Assembly (NCBI GenBank): GCA_947374505.1
Contig: CANCCE010000002.1
Location: 1 to 36,256, forward strand
Source: Comamonadaceae bacterium
Lineage (GTDB): Bacteria; Pseudomonadota; Gammaproteobacteria; Burkholderiales; Burkholderiaceae_C
Reading direction: 5' to 3'
Length of the DNA stretch: 36,256 bases
The notes under the pieces were generated by a model, which did no database searches, was not told the DNA's origin, and saw only the letters and a program-made list of their open reading frames with translations. The translations under genes and the position numbers were made by a program. Of the stretch, positions 1 to 6,477 are shown piece by piece; the stretch's first letter is position 1, and every line of letters begins with the position of its first letter.

Positions 1-1
1 T

Positions 2-154
2 CTGTTTCACAAGATCGTCGCTTCTGCGGGCACCGACGCCGGGGTCGACGCTTTCATCAGCGAGCGCTTGGGTGGCGCCCCGGACCATCCGATGACGGTG
101 ACTTTTCCCGAGGGCGAATACCTCAAGGGGCTGGTGCTGGTCAGAAAGCTTTGA
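2..154 (+). CDS. C-terminal end of an unidentified protein (5' truncated)
   Basis: An open frame runs from the window edge to a TGA at 152-154 and encodes the last 50 residues of a protein ending in LVLVRKL. Codon use is like that of the neighbouring genes and a hairpin follows, so it is probably a real gene end. The visible part has a short Gly/Asp-rich stretch and then a beta-strand-like hydrophobic end. I do not recognise the family and assign no function. The gap of about 140 bp to the next gene suggests a separate transcription unit. Confidence 0.6.
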   Translation: MFHKIVASAGTDAGVDAFISERLGGAPDHPMTVTFPEGEYLKGLVLVRKL

Positions 155-207
155 GCAGAAGGCCTTGATGTCTGCAGGTTGGCCGGGTGGTAGCTGCAGC
201 CGCCGGC

Positions 208-236
208 CCCGCTCGCTAAAATAGCGGGTTAATTTT
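208..236 (+). terminator. Terminator-like hairpin after the truncated gene
   Basis: CCCGCT (208-213) pairs with AGCGGG (223-228) around a 9-nt loop, and TTAATTTT follows. The stem is GC-rich and the tail is only moderately T-rich, so it is a plausible but not strong intrinsic terminator. The same bases include CGCTAAAATAGCG, which could instead be a -10 element for the downstream GTPase gene. Confidence 0.4.
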
Positions 237-295
237 GGCTCGCATCTTGTTGAGCTTCCTACTCGTTTTTTCAGATTTTTCTAGTTAGGCACACC

Positions 296-1366
296 ATGAG
301 TTTGATTCCCGTCACCATCTTGACCGGCTTTCTGGGTTCCGGCAAAACCACTTTGCTCAAACGCGTGTTAACTGAAGCCCACGGTCAGAAAATTGCTGTC
401 ATTGAAAACGAGTTCGGTGAAGAAAACATCGACAACGAGATTTTGGTGAACGACACCAACGAGAACATCATTCAGATGAACAACGGTTGCATCTGCTGCT
501 CGATTCGTGAAGACTTGCGCGAAACGCTGCAACTGTTGGCCGCCAAAAAGCGCAAGGGACTGCTGACGTTTGACCGTGTCGTGATTGAAACCACGGGCTT
601 GGCTGATCCAGGTCCGGTGGCGCAGACTTTCTTCATGGACGAAGAAATTGCCGAGCAGTACCTGCTGGACTCGATCCTCACCTTGGTGGATGCCAAGCAC
701 GCCGCCACACAGCTCAACGACCGCCAGGAAGCCCGACGCCAAGTTGGTTTTGCCGATCAGATCTTCATCAGCAAGACCGATCTGGTGGAGGACAGCGAAG
801 TCAAAGCCCTGATGCGCCGCTTGACCCACATGAACCCCCGCGCTCCGCAACGTGCGGTGCATTTTGGTGAAGTCGCCATCGCCGATGTGTTTGACCTGCG
901 CGGCTTCAACCTGAATGCCAAACTCGATATTGATCCAGACTTTCTGAAGGAAGAGACTGATGCTCACGCCGGCCATGACCATGCACCAGGTGAGCATTGC
1001 GACCATCCTTCGCATGCCCATGATGCCGCTGATGGCCACGCCGGACACGGCCATCACCACCATCATGACGATGACGTGAAAAGCTTTGTATTCCGCTCAG
1101 ACCGCGCCTTCAGCCCGGCCAAACTAGAAGATTTCTTGGGTGCTGTGGTGAATATTTATGGCCCCCGCATGCTGCGCTACAAAGGCGTGCTGAACATGGA
1201 AGGCACCGATCGCAAAGTGATCTTTCAGGGCGTGCACCAGCTCATGGGCAGTGACCTTGGCCCCGCCTGGGCGGAAGGCGAAGTGAAGACCAGCAAGATG
1301 GTTTTTATCGGCATTGACCTGCCGAAAGATATTTTTTTGCAAGGCCTTGAGCAGTGCCTGGTTTGA
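296..1366 (+). CDS. CobW/COG0523-family GTPase, putative zinc metallochaperone
   Basis: This 356-residue protein has the COG0523 layout: Walker A GFLGSGKTT at residues 11-19, the metal-binding GCICC signature at 64-68, and a CobW C-terminal domain over roughly the last 100 residues. Between the two domains, residues 222-260 contain 14 histidines and one cysteine, ending in five consecutive histidines and three aspartates, a likely metal-buffering loop. Family members hydrolyse GTP to hand metal, usually zinc, to client proteins in the cytoplasm (YeiR, YjiA, ZigA/ZagA group). The metal here is inferred. The ATG at 296 has only a weak ribosome site. No Zur-like palindrome was seen upstream. It lies 209 bp before dksA on the same strand. 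The family is certain; the subfamily and substrate are not. Confidence 0.93.
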   Translation: MSLIPVTILTGFLGSGKTTLLKRVLTEAHGQKIAVIENEFGEENIDNEILVNDTNENIIQMNNGCICCSIREDLRETLQLLAAKKRKGLLTFDRVVIETTGLADPGPVAQTFFMDEEIAEQYLLDSILTLVDAKHAATQLNDRQEARRQVGFADQIFISKTDLVEDSEVKALMRRLTHMNPRAPQRAVHFGEVAIADVFDLRGFNLNAKLDIDPDFLKEETDAHAGHDHAPGEHCDHPSHAHDAADGHAGHGHHHHHDDDVKSFVFRSDRAFSPAKLEDFLGAVVNIYGPRMLRYKGVLNMEGTDRKVIFQGVHQLMGSDLGPAWAEGEVKTSKMVFIGIDLPKDIFLQGLEQCLV

Positions 1367-1575
1367 GTTAGGCTCTCCGCAAACTGCAAAAGCTTGCGGT
1401 TCACGCTGACTTGAGGCTGGAGGGCTCGATGTCCGTTTCTTTTTTACAACGTTTCGGTTTTATGGCGCCCGGCGCAGCTGATGCGCCGCTAAAATCGCGC
1501 GCCGAATGAATCACCAGGACTCCGGTTTTGAAAGCCGAGGGTCATCCACAGGCCACTGCCCAAAGGAGACAAGAC

Positions 1576-2652
1576 GTGAAAACCCCCGCCAAAAAGAGCA
1601 AGACGCCTGTGAAAGTGGCAGTCAAGACGGTCGCAAAAGTTGCAGCAAATAAGCCGATTAAGAAGACGCTGACGAAGCCGACCAAGCCGGTTGCGAAGAC
1701 TCCCAGCAAGGCGGTGGCGAAGCGGGTAGTGACTCCGGCAAAGGCTCAGCCCGTGGCCGCCAAGAAAGCCCTTCCCGTCAATAAATCGAAAACCAAAGAA
1801 GTTGATAAGAAAAAAATTGTAGCTAAATCGGTTATAAAGCCTGTTGCCAAGCCGGCCATCAAGTCGGCAGCCAAGCCGGTTGTTAAGCCAGCCGCCAAGC
1901 CAGTTCCGAAATCTCCGTCAATCTCTTCTGTCAAAGTTGCACCGCTGAGTGCAACCAAAGCAGCGTCCCTACCTACCAAGCCGGCGCAGGCTGCCCAGCC
2001 CGCCGCGCCTCCAGCTCCAAAGACCATGATCACGCCTCCACCCGCTCTCAAACCCGGACGCAGAAGTTCCGCCCGCACCGCAGCGATGTCGCCACCGCCA
2101 GCACCGATGGTGCCGACCCACGCGCCCGATGCAGCTAAAGCCAGCTACTCGACCATCACGGAACGCGTGATTTCGCCGCCACCGCATGTGGCCGCACGCA
2201 AAGACCCCAAGCTTGCCAACAATTGGAAGACCAAGGAAGCCAACGAGTTGACGGACGAAGAAGTCAAGGCCATGCCTGACAGCGAGTACATGAACGACAA
2301 GCAGCTGGCTTTTTTCCGCCACAAGCTGTCGATCCTGAAAAGTGAAATTCACGCCAGTGCTGGTCAAACCACCGAAAACTTACGTGAAGACACGGTTGTT
2401 GTGCCCGATCCAGCCGACCGCGCGACGATCGAAGAAGAGCACGCCCTGGAGTTGCGCACGCGTGACCGCGAACGCAAGTTGCTCAAAAAAATCGAGCAGT
2501 CGATTTCCCGCATTGACGCGGGCGACTACGGCTATTGCGATGAGACCGGTGAAGCCATTGGCGTCGGCCGTCTGATCGCCCGTCCTACTGCCAGCTTGTC
2601 GCTGGAAGCGCAACAGCGCCGTGAGCTGAAACAAAAATTGTTCGGTGACTAA
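1576..2652 (+). CDS. dksA: DksA-family RNA polymerase-binding transcription factor with long basic N-terminal extension
   Basis: DksA binds the RNA polymerase secondary channel and, with ppGpp, adjusts transcription of rRNA and amino-acid genes. The last 150 or so residues are the DksA coiled coil plus globular domain. The zinc finger has decayed: only the first of four cysteines remains (GYCDETGE, then TASLSLEA), giving a C-T-S-A pattern like zinc-independent DksA forms. The first 200 or so residues are low complexity, rich in Lys, Ala, Pro and Val with repeated AKP/KPV units. E. coli DksA has 151 residues; this one has 358. I chose the GTG at 1576 because AAGGAGA (1563-1569) lies just upstream. 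A TTG at 1528 would add 16 residues but has no comparable site. The neighbouring COG0523 gene suggests a metal link, but this Cys-poor form is also usual in beta- and alphaproteobacteria. Confidence 0.92.
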   Translation: MKTPAKKSKTPVKVAVKTVAKVAANKPIKKTLTKPTKPVAKTPSKAVAKRVVTPAKAQPVAAKKALPVNKSKTKEVDKKKIVAKSVIKPVAKPAIKSAAKPVVKPAAKPVPKSPSISSVKVAPLSATKAASLPTKPAQAAQPAAPPAPKTMITPPPALKPGRRSSARTAAMSPPPAPMVPTHAPDAAKASYSTITERVISPPPHVAARKDPKLANNWKTKEANELTDEEVKAMPDSEYMNDKQLAFFRHKLSILKSEIHASAGQTTENLREDTVVVPDPADRATIEEEHALELRTRDRERKLLKKIEQSISRIDAGDYGYCDETGEAIGVGRLIARPTASLSLEAQQRRELKQKLFGD

Positions 2653-2677
2653 GCACTGACAGCGTGTCACCAGCCAG

Positions 2678-2702
2678 CTCTTGCGCACAGCCTGCGTAAG
2701 AG
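2678..2702 (+). terminator. Hairpin downstream of dksA, weak terminator candidate
   Basis: CTCTTGCGCA (2678-2687) faces TGCGTAAGAG (2693-2702) across a 5-nt loop. Nine of ten pairs are Watson-Crick and one is G-T. No T run follows, so it may be a 3'-end stabiliser or a Rho-assisted stop rather than a classical intrinsic terminator. Confidence 0.3.
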
Positions 2703-2814
2703 TGGTTGAGTGATTGGCAATAGCGGCAAGCTCAGTCTTTGTTCGCACGGTCAGCCCAGCACAAGCTCAGCCGAATCCTTCCCTCGCTTCCACACGAGTT
2801 CACGCACCGCACGA

Positions 2815-2845
2815 TGGACTGCTGCGCTGCGCTCGCAGTGACGGG
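2815..2845. repeat. Relic of a dispersed short repeat
   Basis: The stretch contains CTGCTGCGCTGCGCTCGCAG followed by TGACGGGATTG. It resembles a short repeat that I recall as dispersed between genes in many environmental bacterial genomes (a TGCGCTCGCAATGACG core flanked by GGATTG). It sits in the non-coding gap between dksA and mraZ. Only one copy was noticed in this window, so the identification rests on recall. Confidence 0.35.
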
Positions 2846-2897
2846 ATTGTTTCGTTCGCATTGAAAAGATTTTTCCTCATCTTGGAAATCCCTGAGA

Positions 2898-2933
2898 AAG
2901 CACTTTCACAGCCATCGCTAAGTGCTTAATTTT
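2898..2933 (+). terminator. Intrinsic terminator candidate upstream of the dcw cluster
   Basis: AAGCACTT (2898-2905) and AAGTGCTT (2920-2927) form a perfect 8-bp stem around a 14-nt loop, with AATTTTG following. It would insulate the dcw operon from dksA. The loop is long and the stem AT-rich, so strength is uncertain. Confidence 0.4.
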
Positions 2934-2979
2934 GAACAACTTTTATCTGCCGGCAGCCTTTGAAAGCGGCTCTAAGTCC

Positions 2980-3007
2980 TTGATTTCATTGAAAATTATT
3001 CTTTAAA
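2980..3007 (+). promoter_or_regulatory. Possible sigma-70 promoter of the dcw operon
   Basis: TTGATT (2980-2985) and TTTAAA (3002-3007) are separated by 16 bp in an AT-rich patch between the terminator-like hairpin and the MraZ repeat array. The match to consensus is partial. A start near 3014 would place the MraZ repeats in the transcribed leader; a promoter overlapping the repeats is equally possible. Confidence 0.3.
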
Positions 3008-3035
3008 GCCACTTGCTTCGGGCGATATTCCTGAT

Positions 3036-3081
3036 AAAGTGGTGAAAAGTGCAGTTTTGTGGTGAAAAGTGTTTTAAAGGT
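3036..3081 (+). promoter_or_regulatory. MraZ operator: 10-bp-phased AAAGTG repeats
   Basis: AAAGTG occurs at 3036-3041, 3046-3051 and 3066-3071, with a degenerate TTTGTG at 3056-3061 exactly in phase. AAAGGT at 3076-3081, part of the mraZ ribosome site, continues the 10-bp register. MraZ is known to form ring oligomers that bind short direct repeats with one-helical-turn spacing upstream of its own gene. The AAAGTG core is like that described in mollicutes. The position ends 9 bp before the mraZ start, as expected for autoregulation. Confidence 0.75.
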
Positions 3082-3089
3082 CTAAGCCA

Positions 3090-3518
3090 GTGTTCCAAGG
3101 TGCGTCTTCCATTGTTCTCGATGCTAAGGGTCGGCTGTCTGTGCCAACCCGGCACCGTGATGTGCTGAGCGCCACCGCCGCAAGCCAGCTGACCATCACC
3201 AAACACCCGCACGGTTGCCTGATGATTTTCCCGCGCAACGAGTGGGAAAAATTCCGCGAGCGGATCGCTTCGCTGCCCATGCAAGCCCAGTGGTGGAAGC
3301 GTATTTTCCTGGGTAACGCCATGGACGTTGAGCTAGATGCCACCGGCCGCGTGCTGGTCTCGCCTGAACTGCGGGCGGCTGCCGGTATTAGCAAGGACAC
3401 GGTGTTGCTCGGCATGGGCAGTTACTTCGAATTGTGGGATTCGGCTACTTATGCGGCCCAAGAGGCTGAGCAGATGAAGGGCGAAATGCCCGACGTCTTC
3501 AAGGACTTTTCGTTCTGA
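3090..3518 (+). CDS. mraZ: Transcriptional regulator MraZ
   Basis: This 142-residue protein is the usual first gene of the dcw cluster. It has two SpoVT/AbrB-like repeats, each with the DXXXR-type core (DAKGRLSVP near residues 11-19 and DATGRVLVS about 80 residues in). MraZ binds direct repeats in its own promoter and tunes division and cell wall genes, and it can antagonise the RsmH product. The start is GTG at 3090, preceded by AAAGG at 3076-3080; the N-terminus MFQGASS is typical. It is followed after 9 bp by rsmH. The AAAGTG repeats immediately upstream are its probable target. Confidence 0.97.
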   Translation: MFQGASSIVLDAKGRLSVPTRHRDVLSATAASQLTITKHPHGCLMIFPRNEWEKFRERIASLPMQAQWWKRIFLGNAMDVELDATGRVLVSPELRAAAGISKDTVLLGMGSYFELWDSATYAAQEAEQMKGEMPDVFKDFSF

Positions 3519-3527
3519 AAGATCACG

Positions 3528-4445
3528 GTGCAAGACACATGGACACACCGCACCGTCTTGTTGAACGAAGCAGTCGACGCGCTGCAGATCAACCCGGACG
3601 GACATTACATCGACGCGACCTTTGGGCGCGGCGGTCACTCGCGCTTGATTCTCTCGAAGCTGTCGCCGCAGGGCCGGCTGACGGCGTTCGACAAAGACCT
3701 GGATGCGATTGCAGAGGCGGCCACGATCAACGATCCGCGCTTCAACATTCGCCACGAAGGCTTCAGCCATTTGGGCGAGTTGCAGGCCAACAGTGCCCGC
3801 GGGATTTTGCTGGATCTGGGGGTGAGTTCGCCGCAGATCGACAACGCGGCACGGGGATTTTCATTTCGCGGCAATGGGCCGCTCGACATGCGCATGGACA
3901 CCACCCGTGGCCAGAGCGTGGCCGAGTGGCTGGCCGATGCATCCATAGAAAGCATGACGGAGGTCATACGTGAATACGGCGAAGAACGGTTTGCTGGGCA
4001 GATTGCAAAGGCGATTGATCGTCGGCGGCTTGAACGGGGCCCACTTGGGAGCACCGCTGAATTGGCCGAAGTCGTGGCTAGCGCGGTCAAAACCCGCGAG
4101 CCGGGTAAGGACCCTGCAACGCGCACATTTCAAGCTTTTCGGATTTTCATCAATGCCGAGCTTGAAGAGCTGCAACAAGCGCTAGTGGCGTCGTTAAAAG
4201 TCTTGCAACCTGGAGGACGTCTGGTGGTGATCAGTTTCCACTCGCTCGAAGACCGCATCGTCAAGCAGTTCATCGCTGAGCATTCGCGCGAGGTGTTCGA
4301 TCGCCGCGCGCCGTTTGCCGAGCCCAAAGCGATGAAGCTCAACGCGCTGGGCCGTGTCAAACCGTCTGAAGCTGAAGTCTCCGGCAACCCGCGCTCACGC
4401 AGTGCCGTGATGCGCGTGGCCGAACGCACCGAGGTGCCAGCTTGA
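3528..4445 (+). CDS. rsmH: 16S rRNA (cytosine1402-N4)-methyltransferase RsmH
   Basis: RsmH (MraW) methylates N4 of C1402 in the ribosomal P site using S-adenosylmethionine. The 305-residue product starts HRTVLLNEAVDAL, has the SAM-binding motif DATFGRGGHS near residues 29-38, the conserved LLDLGVSSPQID and FSFRGNGPLDMRMD segments, and the C-terminal FHSLEDRIVKQF motif. Length matches the family (about 310). The start is a GTG at 3528 with a poor ribosome site, 9 bp after mraZ, suggesting translational coupling. Its stop TGA overlaps the ftsL start by four bases. Confidence 0.97.
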   Translation: MQDTWTHRTVLLNEAVDALQINPDGHYIDATFGRGGHSRLILSKLSPQGRLTAFDKDLDAIAEAATINDPRFNIRHEGFSHLGELQANSARGILLDLGVSSPQIDNAARGFSFRGNGPLDMRMDTTRGQSVAEWLADASIESMTEVIREYGEERFAGQIAKAIDRRRLERGPLGSTAELAEVVASAVKTREPGKDPATRTFQAFRIFINAELEELQQALVASLKVLQPGGRLVVISFHSLEDRIVKQFIAEHSREVFDRRAPFAEPKAMKLNALGRVKPSEAEVSGNPRSRSAVMRVAERTEVPA

Positions 4446-4747
4446 CCCGCGTCAATCTGTTGCTGCTGGTGGCAGTCTTGCTGACGGCGCTGTATTTAGT
4501 CCACACGCAATACGAGTCGCGACGGATTTTTGTGGAGCTCGAAAAAGCCACGTCACAGGGGCGCAAGCTGGAGATTGACAACGAAACACTGCAGGCTGAA
4601 CGACGTTCGCAGGCGACGCCTTTGCGGGTCGACAAACTGGCCAAGGACAAACTGCAGATGGTGCCTGCCACGGCCGCCATCACGCAATATGTGACGAATC
4701 GTGCTCCTGCGACGCCTCTTGCCGTCACGGCCTCAGGCAAGCCATGA
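4442..4747 (+). CDS. ftsL: Cell division protein FtsL
   Basis: This small bitopic protein of 101 residues has a membrane segment over about residues 4-20 (LLLLVAVLLTALYLV), then a coiled-coil-like stretch (ESRRIFVELEKATSQGRKLEIDN, cut here to its outline) and a Pro/Ala/Thr-rich tail. FtsL joins FtsB and FtsQ and activates FtsWI at the septum. The start is TTG at 4442, overlapping the rsmH stop as TTGA; any later start would remove the membrane segment. Its stop overlaps the ftsI ATG. Assignment rests on position, topology and length, because FtsL sequence is weakly conserved. Confidence 0.9.
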   Translation: MTRVNLLLLVAVLLTALYLVHTQYESRRIFVELEKATSQGRKLEIDNETLQAERRSQATPLRVDKLAKDKLQMVPATAAITQYVTNRAPATPLAVTASGKP

Positions 4748-6477
4748 GTCGCAGCGTTCGTTACAGCTCAAGTCCGCTGCTGGCCAGCAAGACGCCGGTT
4801 TGGCGGAGTAAATTCATTGTGGCGGCTATTGCCTTGGGTTTCGCCGGGTTGGCTGCACGCGCTGCACATATCCAGATTTTCGGCAACGAATTTTTCCAGC
4901 GTCAAGGCGAAGTGCGCTTTGTGCGAACGCTGGAGTTGCCTGCCAGCCGGGGTCGCATCCTGGATCGCAATGGGCTGATTCTGGCGTCGAGCATTCCGGC
5001 GGAAAGTATCTGGGCTATTCCTGAAGACGTCGAAGTGAGCAAGGCGCAGTTGGCTGAACTGGGGCGATTGCTGGAGATGCCTGTAGCGACGCTGGAAAAA
5101 AGACTGGCCGATGAGGATAAAACTTTTGTCTGGCTGAAACGGCAAGTCGACGAGTCGGTGGCCAAGCAAATTGCAGAACTGAATATAAAGGGTCTTTACC
5201 AGCGCAAAGAGTACAAGCGGCAGTACCCCGATGGCGAAGCGACAGCGCATGTGGTTGGTTTTGCAGACGTTGAAAACCAGGGCCTGGAAGGCATGGAATT
5301 GACCTTCAACAAAGAGCTCAACGGGCGTGCCGGATCGCGTCGTGTGATCAAAGACCGGCTGGGTCGTGTGGTGGAGGACATTCGTGAACAAGTGCCACCG
5401 GTAGAAGGCAAAGACTTGCAGCTGTCGATTGACAGCAAGGTGCAATTTTTCGCCTACCAAAAGTTGCGGGACACGGTGATTTCATTCAAGGCCAAGGCCG
5501 GCAGTGTGGTCGTCCTTGACTCCGTCACCGGCGAAGTGCTGGCGTTGGCTAATTACCCCAGCTATGTTCCGGACAAGCGTAAAAATCTCAGCGGTGAGCA
5601 GCTGCGCAATCGGGCCATCACAGACACCTTTGAGCCCGGCTCGACCATGAAACCGATCACGGTGGCGATGGCATTGGAGGCCGGTCGTGTGACGCCGCAA
5701 ACCACCATTGAAACCGGGCCGGGTCGGTTCACCATGGGCGGTTTCACGATCAGTGACACGCACAACTACGGCACGTTGACGGTCGAAGGTGTGATTCAAA
5801 AATCAAGCAATGTCGGTGCCCTCAAGATCGCGCAAAAAATGAGTCCGAATGAAATGTGGGACACCTACACCGCACTCGGCTATGGGCAAAAACCGCAGAT
5901 TCAATTTCCAGGCGCGGTCACTGGCCGGTTGCGACCCTGGAAGACATGGCGTCCGATCGAGCAGGCCACCATGGCCTATGGTTACGGACTGTCGGCATCG
6001 CTGTTTCAGATGGCGCATTCGTACACGGCCTTCGCCCACGACGGTCGCATCATTCCTTTGACCATGCTCAAGAGCACCGCGCCGGCCGTCGGTGTCCGGG
6101 TGTTCTCTTCTGAAAACGCGCATGCCGTACGCCGTATGTTGCAAATGGCCGCAGCCCCGGGGGGTACTGGCCAGTTGGCGCAGACCGTCGGTTATTCAGT
6201 CGGCGGCAAATCCGGCACTGCGCACAAGCAGGTTGGCAAGGGCTACGCCAGCAACAAATACCGTTCCTGGTTCACTGGCATGGCACCGATTGAATCACCA
6301 CGCATCATCGTCGCCGTGATGATTGATGAGCCTAGCAATGGCCAGTATTTCGGTGGTGTGGTGGCCGCGCCCGTTTTCAGTGAAACCGTGCAACAGACCT
6401 TGCGCATGATGGGCTTGCCCCCTGATGTGGCGGTCAAGCCTCAGATCGTTACCAGTCCCGTCGAGGAGTCATTTTGA
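4744..6477 (+). CDS. ftsI: Septal peptidoglycan transpeptidase FtsI (PBP3)
   Basis: FtsI is the class B penicillin-binding protein that cross-links septal peptidoglycan with FtsW. The 577-residue product has a short cytoplasmic tail, one membrane segment at about residues 24-42, a pedestal domain beginning with the conserved RGRILDRNG, and the transpeptidase domain. Catalytic motifs are S300-T-M-K303, S354-S-N356 and K489-S-G-T. Length matches E. coli PBP3 (588). It overlaps ftsL by ATGA and murE by TTGA. Confidence 0.98.
   Translation: MSRSVRYSSSPLLASKTPVWRSKFIVAAIALGFAGLAARAAHIQIFGNEFFQRQGEVRFVRTLELPASRGRILDRNGLILASSIPAESIWAIPEDVEVSKAQLAELGRLLEMPVATLEKRLADEDKTFVWLKRQVDESVAKQIAELNIKGLYQRKEYKRQYPDGEATAHVVGFADVENQGLEGMELTFNKELNGRAGSRRVIKDRLGRVVEDIREQVPPVEGKDLQLSIDSKVQFFAYQKLRDTVISFKAKAGSVVVLDSVTGEVLALANYPSYVPDKRKNLSGEQLRNRAITDTFEPGSTMKPITVAMALEAGRVTPQTTIETGPGRFTMGGFTISDTHNYGTLTVEGVIQKSSNVGALKIAQKMSPNEMWDTYTALGYGQKPQIQFPGAVTGRLRPWKTWRPIEQATMAYGYGLSASLFQMAHSYTAFAHDGRIIPLTMLKSTAPAVGVRVFSSENAHAVRRMLQMAAAPGGTGQLAQTVGYSVGGKSGTAHKQVGKGYASNKYRSWFTGMAPIESPRIIVAVMIDEPSNGQYFGGVVAAPVFSETVQQTLRMMGLPPDVAVKPQIVTSPVEESF

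Noticed and set aside
368..1066. Long minus-strand frame opposite the CobW-type GTPase gene
   Set aside because: It is a mirror frame of a certain gene and shows no recognisable domain. The same applies to the other long antisense frames across the dcw and cyo genes.
1377..1399. CCGCAA/TTGCGG hairpin after the CobW-type gene
   Set aside because: The stem has six pairs with an 11-nt loop and no T run, too weak to call a terminator.
2714..2929. 71-codon plus-strand frame in the dksA-mraZ gap
   Set aside because: It runs through the dispersed-repeat relic and into the terminator-like hairpin, has no ribosome site and no recognisable family.
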